DNA of 64,000 nt, from the NCBI RefSeq assembly GCF_000020125.1, contig NC_010676.1, positions 1,674,001-1,738,000 on the forward strand, written 5' to 3'. Shown here piece by piece: positions 44,647 to 54,417 of the stretch. Numbering within the stretch: position 1 is the stretch's first letter; the number at the start of each line of letters is the position of its first letter. A program made the translations under genes and the position numbers. The notes under the pieces were generated by a model. The model did not search any database, was not told where the DNA came from, and saw only the letters and a program-made list of their open reading frames with translations. This DNA is from Paraburkholderia phytofirmans PsJN. GTDB lineage: Bacteria > Pseudomonadota > Gammaproteobacteria > Burkholderiales > Burkholderiaceae.

Positions 44647-45708
44647 ATGGTACGGGCTGCACGAGGATACGCTGCCACATCAGCGACGACGCCGTTGAGT
44701 CTGTTCGACTTCCAGCGCCGCAGCCTCCGAAACGATGATGTCGTGATCGAGGTGCTGTATTGCGGTGTTTGTCATTCGGATCTGCATACCACGCGCAACA
44801 ATTGGGGCAACGCCAGATACCCTATCGTGCCGGGCCATGAGATCGTCGGAAGGGTCAAGGAGCTCGGCGCCGAAGCAACGCGTTTCACGGTAGGAGACTA
44901 CGTCGGCGTGGGTTGCATGGTCGATTCCTGCCAGCATTGCAAGACGTGCCGGAATGGCTTTGAACAATATTGCGAAAGCGGCGCGACCTCGACCTACAAC
45001 AATACCGACCGGCACGATCAGTCCCGTACGCAAGGCGGCTATTCCGACCAGATCATCGTGTCGGAAAAGTTCGTCCTCAGAATGCCGGATAACCTGGATC
45101 TCAAGGGCGCGGCACCGTTGCTGTGTGCCGGCATCACCACGTATTCGCCGTTGCGTCACTGGAATGTCGGTGAGGGCTCGCGGGTTGCCGTCATCGGACT
45201 CGGCGGGCTCGGTCATATGGCCATTAAACTGGCCAGCGCAATGGGCGCGGACGTGACCCTGATTACGCGATCGGCGGGCAAAGAAACGGATGCCCGCGCA
45301 CTGGGCGCCCGTGATGTCGTGCTGTCGAGCGATGTCGAACAGATGGCGGCGGCAAAGAGCCGCTTTGATCTGATCATCGACACGATTCCGTATCAACACG
45401 ACCTCAACCCTTATGTCGCCACGCTCGATTCCGGCGGCACGCTGGTGCTGGTGGGATATTTCGGTCCCGTCGAACCGGCGCTGAACTCTTCGCCGATGGT
45501 GTCCAAACGCAAAACTGTGGCGGGCTCGTTCATCGGCGGGATTGCAGAAACCCAGGAGATGCTCGATTTTTGCGGCAAGCATGGCATCACTTGCGAAATA
45601 GAAATGATCGATATTCAACAGGTCAACGAAGCCTTCGACCGGATGCTCAGAAGCGACGTTAAATACCGGTTTGTGATTGATCTTGGCTCGCTGAAGTCCG
45701 AGATCTGA
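44647..45708 (+). CDS. Zinc-dependent alcohol dehydrogenase (YahK/CAD type)
   Basis: A 353-residue medium-chain dehydrogenase. Catalytic zinc: CGVCHSD (about 39) and GHE (about 65); structural zinc: CQHCKTCRNGFEQYC (about 98-112); nucleotide motif GLGGLGHMAIK (about 181). It is close to cinnamyl-alcohol/aldehyde reductases that reduce many aldehydes with NADPH. It lies 25 bases before the GNAT gene and may be the first gene of the following operon or an aldehyde-detoxifying neighbour. Confidence 0.92.
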   Translation: MVRAARGYAATSATTPLSLFDFQRRSLRNDDVVIEVLYCGVCHSDLHTTRNNWGNARYPIVPGHEIVGRVKELGAEATRFTVGDYVGVGCMVDSCQHCKTCRNGFEQYCESGATSTYNNTDRHDQSRTQGGYSDQIIVSEKFVLRMPDNLDLKGAAPLLCAGITTYSPLRHWNVGEGSRVAVIGLGGLGHMAIKLASAMGADVTLITRSAGKETDARALGARDVVLSSDVEQMAAAKSRFDLIIDTIPYQHDLNPYVATLDSGGTLVLVGYFGPVEPALNSSPMVSKRKTVAGSFIGGIAETQEMLDFCGKHGITCEIEMIDIQQVNEAFDRMLRSDVKYRFVIDLGSLKSEI

Positions 45709-45733
45709 AGTCCATGAGTGGCAAGGAAATCCA

Positions 45734-46636
45734 ATGAACAATACTGGTGCCGTGAACGCTACGCCTTCATCGCAAGCGCTTCACTATCGAAACTTCACTG
45801 CGGCGGATATTCCGACGGCTCATACTCTGTCGATGGTATGTGGTTGGCCGCACCGTCCAGAGGACTGGCAGTTCGCCGCTGAGCAGGGAACGGGATTTGC
45901 CGCCGAAGAAAACGGCGTGGTGATCGGCACGGCGTTGTGCTGGAAGTACGGCACGGAGCGCGGCTCGCTCGGTCTCGTGATCGTGTCGCCGGAACATCAG
46001 GGACGCGGCATTGGCCGCAAGCTGATGGAGTCGTTGCTCGAAGAACTGGGACCGCGCATTACGTTCCTGCACGCCACGCCGGCAGGCCGTCCGCTCTATG
46101 AAAAGCTCGGCTTCAACGTGTGCGATACGCTCCAACAGTTTCAGGGCAACGTCGGCGAAACTCTGCCTGTCACGCTGCCCGACGGTGAACGGCTGCGTGC
46201 CGCGACTACCGCCGATTTCCCCACGCTCATCGAACTCGCGACGCGCGCTTCGGGCCTTGAACGAAAAACAATGCTGTCCGCGTTGCTGGAAATGGGCGAG
46301 AACGTGGTACTCGAACGTGACGGCGAGATCATTGGCTTCTCGAATCTTCGACGCTTCGGCAGAGGACTCGTGATCGGTCCGATGGTCGCGATGCGCTCAC
46401 CCGACGATCTTCGTGCGAAAGCCTTGATCGGCTACTGGCTGAACAGCCGCGAAGGTCAATTCATTCGAATCGACGTGCCCTCGGGCTCGAGTCTGGCCGA
46501 CTGGCTGGTTGCACAAGGAATGAAGTGCGTCGATACCTCGGTGAAGATGGTTCGCAACGCACCCGCCGCCGCGCATCAAGGCGCCCCCGATCCGGTCTAC
46601 CGGTTGTACGGGCTCGTTAGCCAGGCGATGTTCTAG
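45734..46636 (+). CDS. GNAT family N-acetyltransferase, two-domain
   Basis: A 300-residue protein with an N-terminal GNAT domain (about 17-140) whose acetyl-CoA loop is VSPEHQGRGIGRKLMESL. A second degenerate GNAT-like half (about 150-285, ERLRAATTADFPTLIELATR) follows, as in DUF4081/Acetyltransf_18-type proteins. It acetylates an amine. Directly downstream is an amine-oxidase-like flavoprotein, aldehyde dehydrogenase and an amidohydrolase, which suggests that it protects an amino group during catabolism. Confidence 0.87.
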   Translation: MNNTGAVNATPSSQALHYRNFTAADIPTAHTLSMVCGWPHRPEDWQFAAEQGTGFAAEENGVVIGTALCWKYGTERGSLGLVIVSPEHQGRGIGRKLMESLLEELGPRITFLHATPAGRPLYEKLGFNVCDTLQQFQGNVGETLPVTLPDGERLRAATTADFPTLIELATRASGLERKTMLSALLEMGENVVLERDGEIIGFSNLRRFGRGLVIGPMVAMRSPDDLRAKALIGYWLNSREGQFIRIDVPSGSSLADWLVAQGMKCVDTSVKMVRNAPAAAHQGAPDPVYRLYGLVSQAMF

Positions 46637-46704
46637 GCGTTGCGACAAGCACACTTGCCGACAGACGATCACCCGACACGCGACTCACGAAGGAGCTTTC
46701 ACAG

Positions 46705-48030
46705 ATGCGCGTACCGTTGACCCGCATTGATTCCACCCCGACGCTGCCCGATAGCGCCGACGTCGTCGTGATAGGCGCGGGCATTGTCGGCGTATTCACA
46801 GCGTGGTTTCTCGCGAAGCGCGGCCTCAAAGTCGCGCTTATCGAAAAAGGCGTGGTAGGTGGCGAGCAGTCCAGCCGGAACTGGGGCTGGTGCCGGCAAC
46901 AGAACCGCGATGCGCGCGAATTGCCGATTGCGACCGAAAGCCTGCGACTGTGGCAGCAGTTCGAAGACGAATCCGGCGAATCCGCCGGTTTTCGCCGCAG
47001 CGGCCTGCTGTATCTGAGCAATGACGACGACGAACTCAGCGGATGGACGCGCTGGTGCGAATTCGCCCGCACTGCTGGCGTCAAGACCGAAGTGCTCGGC
47101 AGCAAACAGGCCAACGAGCGGGCTGCCGCAACCGGGCGCAACTGGAAAGGCGGCGTGTTCGCGCCGACCGACGGCACGGCCGACCCGGCCAACGCCGCTC
47201 CGGCCGTGGCACGCAGCATCATCAAGCTGGGCGGCACGGTTCATCAGAACTGCGCGGCACGTGGAATCGAAACCGAGGGCGGCAGGGTCAGCGGTGTGGT
47301 GACCGAGCAGGGCGTGATCCGTACTAAGACCGCGGTCCTGTCGGGCGGAGCATGGGCCTCGACGTTTTGCCGGCAGCTCGACATCCGCCTGCCCCAGGCG
47401 ACCATTCGCTCGTCGGTCATGTCGGTCTCGCTGCCGCGCGGTACGTTGCCGGACGCGCTGCACACGAAGGGCATCACCATTACACGGCGCGGCGACGAAG
47501 CGTATTCGCTCGCCATCAGCGGACTGGCCAAGTTTGACCCGACGTTGCAAAAAGCCCGCTACGCAAAAGACTTCCTGCCGATGTTCGCGAATCGCTGGCG
47601 CAGTCTCAGCCCGGGCGGTCTGGAAGGCGTGCGCTCGGGCCATGAAGGCATGACCCGCTGGCGGCTCGATCAGCCTACGCCGATGGAAAAGATGCGCGTG
47701 CTGGACCCGAGCGTCGATGAAGCCACCCTCACCGAGATTCGCAGGCGTGCCATCGATCTGTGTCCGGTGATCGGCGAAGGACGCGTGGCCGCCTCATGGG
47801 CCGGCTATATCGACATGACGCCTGACGGCATCCCCGCAATCGGCGAAACGCAGTCGCTGCCCGGCTTCGTGCTGGCTGCGGGCCTGAGCGGCCACGGCTT
47901 CGGCATCGGGCCGGGATGCGGTCATCTCGTGGCGGATATGGTCACGGGCGTGACGCCGATCGTCGACCCTGAGCCTTATCGTCCCGAGCGGTTCGACAAA
48001 TCGGTGTGGGGCAAGGTCGCCGACTTCTGA
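46705..48030 (+). CDS. FAD-dependent amine/amino-acid oxidoreductase (DadA/PuuB type)
   Basis: A 441-residue flavoprotein of the DAO family. FAD motif VVVIGAGIVGVFTAWFLAKR (about 13-32), followed by EQSSRNWGWCRQQ where a covalent or close FAD contact is typical, and C-terminal GHGFGIGPGCGHLVADMVTG (about 398). Family members oxidise D-amino acids, glycine derivatives or gamma-glutamylputrescine. Between a GNAT and an ALDH it would convert an amine to an aldehyde. AAGGAGC precedes the ATG. Confidence 0.9.
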   Translation: MRVPLTRIDSTPTLPDSADVVVIGAGIVGVFTAWFLAKRGLKVALIEKGVVGGEQSSRNWGWCRQQNRDARELPIATESLRLWQQFEDESGESAGFRRSGLLYLSNDDDELSGWTRWCEFARTAGVKTEVLGSKQANERAAATGRNWKGGVFAPTDGTADPANAAPAVARSIIKLGGTVHQNCAARGIETEGGRVSGVVTEQGVIRTKTAVLSGGAWASTFCRQLDIRLPQATIRSSVMSVSLPRGTLPDALHTKGITITRRGDEAYSLAISGLAKFDPTLQKARYAKDFLPMFANRWRSLSPGGLEGVRSGHEGMTRWRLDQPTPMEKMRVLDPSVDEATLTEIRRRAIDLCPVIGEGRVAASWAGYIDMTPDGIPAIGETQSLPGFVLAAGLSGHGFGIGPGCGHLVADMVTGVTPIVDPEPYRPERFDKSVWGKVADF

Positions 48031-48100
48031 CGATTTCGACTTCTATTTGCGCGCTTTCGCCTGGCGCGAGCGCACGGTATCGACGCAAGGATAAGCTGCA

Positions 48101-49558
48101 ATGAAATCACCCGTTCTTCATTTGACGCAGGCTGGCCATCTGGACCGTTTCTTCATCGACGGCGAATGGATCGCGCCTGCGGGCACGGAACGCGCCGCCG
48201 TGGTCTGCCCTTCCACCGAAGAGACGCTCTGCGAGATCCCGTTGGGGAACGCCAGCGACGTCGAGCGCGCGGTGCAGGCCGCGCGCAAAGCATTCGTGAG
48301 TTGGTCGATGACGTCGCCCAAAGAACGCGCCGCGCTACTCGACCGCGTTCACGCCCTCGTCCTCGAACGCGCCGAACTGTTCGCGCTTGCCCTGTCGATG
48401 GAAATGGGCGCGCCAATCAGCTACGCGCGCAGTGCCCACGTGCCGCTCGCGGCCGAACATATCCGCGTCGCACGCGACAACCTCGCCACGTACCCGTTCG
48501 TCGCCCAGCGCGGCACCACCGCCATCGCCCGCGAACCGATCGGCGTGTGCGCGCTCATCACGCCGTGGAACTGGCCGATCTATCAGATCACCGCGAAAGT
48601 CGGGCCGGCATTGGCTGCCGGCTGCACCGTCGTCCTTAAGCCCAGCGAGTTGTCGCCGTTGAGCGCCCTGCTGTTTGCCGAGGTCATCGCCGATGCGGGT
48701 GTTCCTGCGGGCGTGTTCAACCTCGTGAGCGGCACGGGCCCCGAAGTGGGGACGGCGCTGTCGTCCCATCCGCAGGTCGATATGGTGTCCATCACCGGTT
48801 CGACGCGAGCGGGCGTGCTGGTCGCCCAGGCGGCCGCGCCGACGGTCAAGCGCGTTGCCCAGGAACTCGGCGGCAAGTCACCCAACATCGTGTTGCCTGA
48901 TGCCGATCTGCCGCGTGCGGTCACGCTCGGCGTAGCGGCCGCGTTTCGCAACATGGGGCAGTCATGCAGCGCGCCGACGCGGCTGATCGTCCCGCGCAGT
49001 GTGATGGCCCAGGTGGATGAACTCGCCGTGGCGGCGACGAAGCAGATGATCGTCGGCGATCCGTTCGCCGAGGCGACGACCCACGGTCCGCTTGCGAATC
49101 GCGCGCAGTTCAGCCGGGTGCAGCAGATGATCGAAGCGGGCGTGGACGACGGCACGAAGCTGATCGTGGGCGGTCCAGGCAGACCCGCCGGTTTGAATCA
49201 AGGCTTCTACGCGCGCCCGACAATCTTCTCGGATGTACGCACGGACATGCCCATTGCCCAGCAGGAAATCTTCGGGCCCGTCCTCGCGATCCTCGCATAT
49301 GACACGGTGGAAGAAGCCATCACCATCGCGAACGACACCGTGTACGGGCTTGGCGCGCATGTCCAGGGCACGGATAAAACGCTGATGCGCCAGGTCGCCG
49401 CACGCATCGAGTCAGGCCAGGTGCATCTGAACTACCCGGCGTGGGACCCGCAGGCCCCGTTTGGCGGCTACAAGCAATCCGGCAACGGCCGCGAGTACGG
49501 GATCGAAGGAATGGAAGAGTACATGGAAGTGAAATCGATCCTCGGGTACTACAATTAA
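48101..49558 (+). CDS. NAD(P)-dependent aldehyde dehydrogenase
   Basis: A 485-residue ALDH. Visible motifs: ITPWNWPIYQITAKVGPALA, catalytic glutamate in QELGGKSPNIVL (about 256), catalytic cysteine in NMGQSCSAPTR (about 289), and LNYPAWDPQAPFGGYKQSGN at the C-terminus. It would oxidise the aldehyde produced by the upstream flavoprotein. Spacing to both neighbours is about 70 bases. Confidence 0.95.
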   Translation: MKSPVLHLTQAGHLDRFFIDGEWIAPAGTERAAVVCPSTEETLCEIPLGNASDVERAVQAARKAFVSWSMTSPKERAALLDRVHALVLERAELFALALSMEMGAPISYARSAHVPLAAEHIRVARDNLATYPFVAQRGTTAIAREPIGVCALITPWNWPIYQITAKVGPALAAGCTVVLKPSELSPLSALLFAEVIADAGVPAGVFNLVSGTGPEVGTALSSHPQVDMVSITGSTRAGVLVAQAAAPTVKRVAQELGGKSPNIVLPDADLPRAVTLGVAAAFRNMGQSCSAPTRLIVPRSVMAQVDELAVAATKQMIVGDPFAEATTHGPLANRAQFSRVQQMIEAGVDDGTKLIVGGPGRPAGLNQGFYARPTIFSDVRTDMPIAQQEIFGPVLAILAYDTVEEAITIANDTVYGLGAHVQGTDKTLMRQVAARIESGQVHLNYPAWDPQAPFGGYKQSGNGREYGIEGMEEYMEVKSILGYYN

Positions 49559-49626
49559 GCGATCGCAAGACGTCACGCAGTGACGTCGACAACCTGAAGC
49601 TGTCAGCTTTCGAAAAGGTGCTGAGA

Positions 49627-50817
49627 TTGGAAACCGCCGACATTCCCGAGACATCGCTAACCGCGCATCAGCCGCATTGGGCAAAGTTGCGCCGCGACCT
49701 TCATGCTCATCCCGAGTTGCGCTTCGAAGAACACAGGACGGCCGACGTCGTCGCGCGTGAGCTCGAGGAACTCGGTTATACGGTATCGCGCGGACTGGGC
49801 GGAACGGGCGTCGTGGCTAGCTTGCCGGGCGCGAATCCGGATTGGGGCATCGTGCTGCGTGCGGACATGGATGCGTTGCCCATCCACGAGGCCAACGATT
49901 TCACGCACGCGTCGTGCACGCACGGGATCATGCACGCGTGCGGGCACGACGGCCACACGGTGATGCTGCTCGGCGCCGCGCGCATTCTGAAAGGCATGCC
50001 GCAATTACCGGGCAGCGTTCATTTCGTGTTTCAGCCGGGAGAAGAAGGCGGCGCGGGCGCGCGAAAGATGATCGACGAGGGTCTCTTTGAGCACTATCCC
50101 ACCGAGGCGGTGTTCGGCATGCACAACTGGCCTGGATTGCCAGGCGGGCATTTTGGCTTGCGGGTCGGCCCGATCATGGCGGCCGGTTCGCGCTTCAAGA
50201 TTACCGTCACAGGCAAGGGCGCTCACGCGGCACAGCCACATCTTGGCCTCGATCCTATCCCGCTCGCCTGTTCGATGGTGCTGCACTGCCAGACCATCGC
50301 AGCGCGACACAAGGACCCTGTCGATCCCGCCGTGATCTCCGTCTGCATGATCCACGCGGGCGACACCGACAACGTCATTCCGGATAGCGCCGAGCTGCGC
50401 GGAACGATACGCACGCTTTCATCGGAACTTCAGCAGAAATTGCAGCGCGACATCCAGTTGATGTGCGAAGGGCTGGCGGCCGCTCACGGCGCTCAGGTCG
50501 AAGTCACGTTCTTCCAGTACTATCCGGCGACCATCAACACGCGGGCCGAGACCCAACTATGCGAAGCCGTGATTCGCGAGACTTTCGGCGATGAACGTAC
50601 GCACGCCGACGTGCCGGCCAACATGACATCGGAAGACTTCGGCTTCATGCTGGAAGAGCGGCCCGGCACGTATGTGCTGATCGGGAATGCCCATGCCGGC
50701 ACGGCCGCACCGGGTTTGCACAACCCGAAGTACGACTTCAACGACGAGATCATTCCAGCGGGCGTTCAATACTGGATTACGTTGGCACGGCAATACTTCC
50801 AGACTCGTGCCGATTGA
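49627..50817 (+). CDS. M20 family amidohydrolase (hippurate hydrolase/aminoacylase type)
   Basis: A 396-residue metallo-amidohydrolase. Metal-binding motifs: RADMDALPI (about 77), HACGHDGHTVMLLGAA (about 98) and QPGEEGGAGARKMIDEG (about 136); GKGAHAAQPHLGLDPI is the lid-domain H. It cleaves N-acyl groups from amino acids or amino-acid-like compounds. No ATG is available near the family start; TTG at 49627 has AAGG eight bases upstream and gives the correct length. Context suggests it removes the acyl group introduced by the GNAT. Confidence 0.9.
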   Translation: METADIPETSLTAHQPHWAKLRRDLHAHPELRFEEHRTADVVARELEELGYTVSRGLGGTGVVASLPGANPDWGIVLRADMDALPIHEANDFTHASCTHGIMHACGHDGHTVMLLGAARILKGMPQLPGSVHFVFQPGEEGGAGARKMIDEGLFEHYPTEAVFGMHNWPGLPGGHFGLRVGPIMAAGSRFKITVTGKGAHAAQPHLGLDPIPLACSMVLHCQTIAARHKDPVDPAVISVCMIHAGDTDNVIPDSAELRGTIRTLSSELQQKLQRDIQLMCEGLAAAHGAQVEVTFFQYYPATINTRAETQLCEAVIRETFGDERTHADVPANMTSEDFGFMLEERPGTYVLIGNAHAGTAAPGLHNPKYDFNDEIIPAGVQYWITLARQYFQTRAD

Positions 50818-50938
50818 TAACCGGAGAACATCAATCGTTCAGAAGATTGCACTTATCGTTTTACCGTCCAAGGGCCAATATTCCTGAAAGGACCAGAAGC
50901 GGACCACCGCAACGTCCGGCATTTCAGGAGACACATCG

Positions 50939-52237
50939 ATGCACCCCTCGCCCTCTACCCTTACGCCGGCACGTTCAAAGGCTGCGGCGGTTTTCCGCGT
51001 AACGGCCGGAAACTTTCTGGAGCAGTTCGACTTTTTTCTGTTCGGCTTCTATGCGACCCAGATCGCCAACGTCTTCTTTCCGGCCGCGAGCGAATTTGCC
51101 TCGCTGATGATGACCTTCGCGGTCTTCGGCGCCGGTTTTCTGATGCGCCCGCTGGGCGCAATCGTACTCGGCGCTTACATCGACGACGTGGGCCGCCGCA
51201 AGGGTCTGATCGTGACGCTCTCGATCATGGCGACCGGCACCATCCTGATCGCGTTCGTACCGGGCTACGCGACCATTGGCCTTGCGGCGCCCGCGCTGGT
51301 GCTGATCGGGCGGCTCTTGCAGGGCTTTTCCGCGGGTGCGGAGCTGGGCGGCGTCTCGGTGTACCTGGCCGAGATGGCCACGCCCGGCCGCAAAGGCCTC
51401 TTCACGAGCTGGCAGTCCGCGAGCCAGCAGGTGGCGATCGTCGTGGCCGCGGCCCTCGGCTTCGCGCTCAACCAGTCGCTGGACGCCGCCACCATCGCGG
51501 CGTGGGGATGGCGCGTACCGTTCTTCGTCGGCTGCATGATCGTGCCGTTCATCTTCATGCTGCGTCGCAATCTGCAGGAAACCGAGGAATTCAAGGCCCG
51601 TCAGCATCGCCCGAACATGAAGGAGGTCTTGCGCACGCTGGTCGAGAACTGGACCGTCGTGATTGCAGGCATGATGCTGGTGGCGATGACCACCGCGAGC
51701 TTCTATCTCATCACGGTCTACGCACCGACTTTCGGCAAGACGGTCCTGCACCTGAGCACCGCCGACAGTTTGCTCGTGACCCTATGTGTCGCCGTATCGA
51801 ACTTCGTGTGGCTGCCGATCGGCGGAGCCCTCTCCGACAGGATCGGTCGCCGGCCGCTGCTCGTCGCCATGACGCTGCTCGCCATCCTGACCGCATACCC
51901 GGCATTGTCGTTTCTCGCTCACGCGCCGAGCTTCGTCAACATGCTGCTCGCACTCCTTTGGCTCTCGTTCATGTACGGCATCTATAACGGCGCGATGGTC
52001 GTCGCGCTGACGGAAGTGATGCCGGCGCAGGTACGCGTCGCGGGCTTCTCGCTCGCCTATAGCCTCGCGACGGCAGTATTCGGCGGTTTCACGCCGGCGA
52101 TCTCCACAGCACTCATTCACATGACCGGCGACAAGGCTGCACCCGGCTACTGGATGAGCTTCGCCGCGGCGTGCGCCCTTCTTGCGACATTCGCCCTGTA
52201 TCGCCGCCGTGCAGCGACGCTAACTCCCGCGCACTAA
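50939..52237 (+). CDS. MFS metabolite:H+ symporter (MHS family, citrate/tricarballylate type)
   Basis: A 432-residue 12-helix importer. '[20 protein letters not shown]' (about 23) is the MHS/CitA-type first helix; [20 protein letters not shown] is motif [14 protein letters not shown] the second copy. CitA and TcuC take up tricarboxylates. In this operon it may import the carboxylate-bearing amine or an acid intermediate. AGG lies upstream of the ATG. Confidence 0.92.
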   Translation: MHPSPSTLTPARSKAAAVFRVTAGNFLEQFDFFLFGFYATQIANVFFPAASEFASLMMTFAVFGAGFLMRPLGAIVLGAYIDDVGRRKGLIVTLSIMATGTILIAFVPGYATIGLAAPALVLIGRLLQGFSAGAELGGVSVYLAEMATPGRKGLFTSWQSASQQVAIVVAAALGFALNQSLDAATIAAWGWRVPFFVGCMIVPFIFMLRRNLQETEEFKARQHRPNMKEVLRTLVENWTVVIAGMMLVAMTTASFYLITVYAPTFGKTVLHLSTADSLLVTLCVAVSNFVWLPIGGALSDRIGRRPLLVAMTLLAILTAYPALSFLAHAPSFVNMLLALLWLSFMYGIYNGAMVVALTEVMPAQVRVAGFSLAYSLATAVFGGFTPAISTALIHMTGDKAAPGYWMSFAAACALLATFALYRRRAATLTPAH

Positions 52238-52292
52238 TTCGTCTCTGGTTCTGCATGTTTGCAGACACACGCAATCCGACACGGCTACCATC

Positions 52293-53075
52293 ATGAAAAA
52301 ACTGTTTCTGAAATTTTGCGCGGCAACGCTCGTTGCAACCTCGGCCGCGGCGGCAAACGTGCAGGCCGCCGACCTGCACGTCATGAGCTCGGGCGGTTTT
52401 ACGGCGGCGTACAAGGTGCTCGGTCCCAGGTTCGCGTCCGAGACGGGCAACACGCTGGACACCGCGCTGGGTCCGTCAATGGGCAAATCGCCTGAAGCGA
52501 TCCCCAACCGGCTTGAACGCGGCGAACCCGCGGATGCCGTCATCATGGTTGGATACGCACTCGACGATCTGATCAAGCAAGGCAAGGTCATTCCTGGATC
52601 GCGGGTCGATCTGGCGGATTCGCGCATCGGCATGGTCGTGCGCGAAGGCGCGACGAAGCCTGATATCAGCTCCCCGGACGGGCTCCGGCAGACCCTGCTG
52701 CATGCGAAGTCGATCGCCTACTCGGACAGCGCAAGCGGTGTCTATATCGAGCGGGAGTTGTTCAAGAAGCTCGGCATCGAAGATCAGGTCAAGTCGAAGG
52801 CGAAGATGATCCCGCGCATTCCAGTCGCCTCGGTGGTGGCGAACGGCGATTACGAAATCGGCTTCCAGCAGGTGAGCGAGTTGCTGCCCGTCAAGGGTGC
52901 GACCTTCGTCGGGAAGATTCCCGAGTCACTGCAATCGGTCACGCGTTTCGCCGCCGGCATTCCTGTCGGTGCACAGCATCCGAAGGAAGCGAAAGCCCTC
53001 CTCGACTATCTCGCTTCGCCCGGCGTACAGACAGACGTGAAATCGACCGGGCTCGACACCGTTTCCTCTCATTGA
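52293..53075 (+). CDS. Orphan periplasmic substrate-binding protein (ModA-like fold)
   Basis: A 260-residue exported protein. Signal peptide 1-25 (cleavage near VQA-AD). Mature part opens LHVMSSGGFTAAYKVLGPRF as in type 2 solute-binding proteins related to molybdate-binding ModA. No ABC permease or ATPase is adjacent. It could act as a sensor or chemoreceptor partner, or have a remote transporter. Last gene of the co-directional run. Confidence 0.85.
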   Translation: MKKLFLKFCAATLVATSAAAANVQAADLHVMSSGGFTAAYKVLGPRFASETGNTLDTALGPSMGKSPEAIPNRLERGEPADAVIMVGYALDDLIKQGKVIPGSRVDLADSRIGMVVREGATKPDISSPDGLRQTLLHAKSIAYSDSASGVYIERELFKKLGIEDQVKSKAKMIPRIPVASVVANGDYEIGFQQVSELLPVKGATFVGKIPESLQSVTRFAAGIPVGAQHPKEAKALLDYLASPGVQTDVKSTGLDTVSSH

Positions 53076-53115
53076 CGCGGACCTGAACGAAGGCTCGCTT
53101 CAGGCGGCCTTCCTC

Positions 53116-54417
53116 TCAGGTGCCCGGCGTATTCCTCGCGGAGCGGTCCGCGCCGCCCGGCGCCATCGCCCCGAGCATCTGCGCGAGACGCGTACGATCG
53201 CAAGCCCCTTCCCACATCGAAACGAAGATCACTGCGCAGGCGTTGCTGATCACGCTCGTCAGGGCGCGCGCCTCGGACATGAAACGGTCGATGCCGACCA
53301 GTAGCGCCACTCCCGCTACGGGCAAATCGGGAATCACTGTCAGCGTCGCGACCAGCGCCACGAGTCCGCTACCCGACACGCCGGCCGCCCCTTTTGAGGT
53401 AAGCAGCATAACCGCGAGCATTATCGCGATTTGCGGCGCGGTAAGCGGCACGTCGCACGCCTGCGCTATGAACACCGAGGCGAGTGTCAAATAGATCGCG
53501 GTGCCGTCGAGATTGAACGAATAGCCGGCGGGCAGCACAAGTCCCACCACCCCCTTGTCGCAGCCGAGCGCCTCCAGCTTCGCGATCAGGCGCGGCAGCA
53601 CCGGCTCCGTCGACGACGTCGCGAGAACGATCAGCAACTCCTCGCGCAGATAGCGCAGCAGCCGCCAAAGCGCGAACCCGTGGAGCCGCGCAAGCGGGGC
53701 GAGCACCAGTGCAACGAACAGCAGGCACGCCACGTAGAAGGACACCATCAGCATGCCGAGTGAGCCGACCGAACGGATGCCGAAGCGGCCCACCGTGAAC
53801 GCCATCGCGCCGAATGCGCCGAGCGGCGCCAGTCGCATGATCATCGCGAGGATGCGAAAGAGGGTCTGCGCGATGCCGTCGATGAGAGCGAGCACCGGCC
53901 TGCCCGCCTTCGGATAGGCATTGAGCGAAAAACCGAAGAGCAGCGAGAGAAGCAACACCGGCAACACCTCGCCCTTGTCGAGGGCGCCAAGCATCGTCTC
54001 AGGGATGACATTCAGCGCGAATGCGACCAGGCCGCGAGGCTGCGCGTGCTTGCCATATTGCGCGAGGATACTTGTGTCGAGATGCTGCGCGTCGATGTGC
54101 ATACCCGCGCCGGGCTGGAGCACGAAAGCGGTGACGAGGCCAAGTGCGAGCGCCACGGCGGTCAGCAAATAGAAGAGCCCCAGCGCCTGAAAGATCGTGC
54201 GCGCGATCGCCTTCCCGCTCGCGAGCGACGTGATCCCCGAGACGATAGTGCAGAAAACGATCGGCGCAATCATCATCTTCACCAGACCGACGAACGCGTC
54301 GCTGAAAGGTCTGAGACGCGCACCGACTTCAGGCAGGAAATGACCGAGCGCGATGCCGAGCACCACGCCCAGCAGGACCTGCACATAGAGTGAACGAAGC
54401 GGTTTCGCCACCCTCAC
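53116..54417 (-). CDS. dctA: C4-dicarboxylate:cation symporter (DctA family)
   Basis: A 433-residue membrane transporter (SDF family). Visible: VGLVKMMIAPIVFCTIVSGI (about 42-61), the serine-rich reentrant loop (VLATSSTEPVLPRLIAKLE; more usual SSSE), AGYSFNLDGTAIYLTLASVF and SKGAAGVSGSGLVALVATLT with substrate-binding residues. Normally imports succinate, malate, fumarate or orotate. The GTG start overlaps the LysR stop (GTGA), so regulator and transporter are translated from one message. Convergent with the binding-protein gene. Confidence 0.92.
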   Translation of the reverse strand: MRVAKPLRSLYVQVLLGVVLGIALGHFLPEVGARLRPFSDAFVGLVKMMIAPIVFCTIVSGITSLASGKAIARTIFQALGLFYLLTAVALALGLVTAFVLQPGAGMHIDAQHLDTSILAQYGKHAQPRGLVAFALNVIPETMLGALDKGEVLPVLLLSLLFGFSLNAYPKAGRPVLALIDGIAQTLFRILAMIMRLAPLGAFGAMAFTVGRFGIRSVGSLGMLMVSFYVACLLFVALVLAPLARLHGFALWRLLRYLREELLIVLATSSTEPVLPRLIAKLEALGCDKGVVGLVLPAGYSFNLDGTAIYLTLASVFIAQACDVPLTAPQIAIMLAVMLLTSKGAAGVSGSGLVALVATLTVIPDLPVAGVALLVGIDRFMSEARALTSVISNACAVIFVSMWEGACDRTRLAQMLGAMAPGGADRSARNTPGT

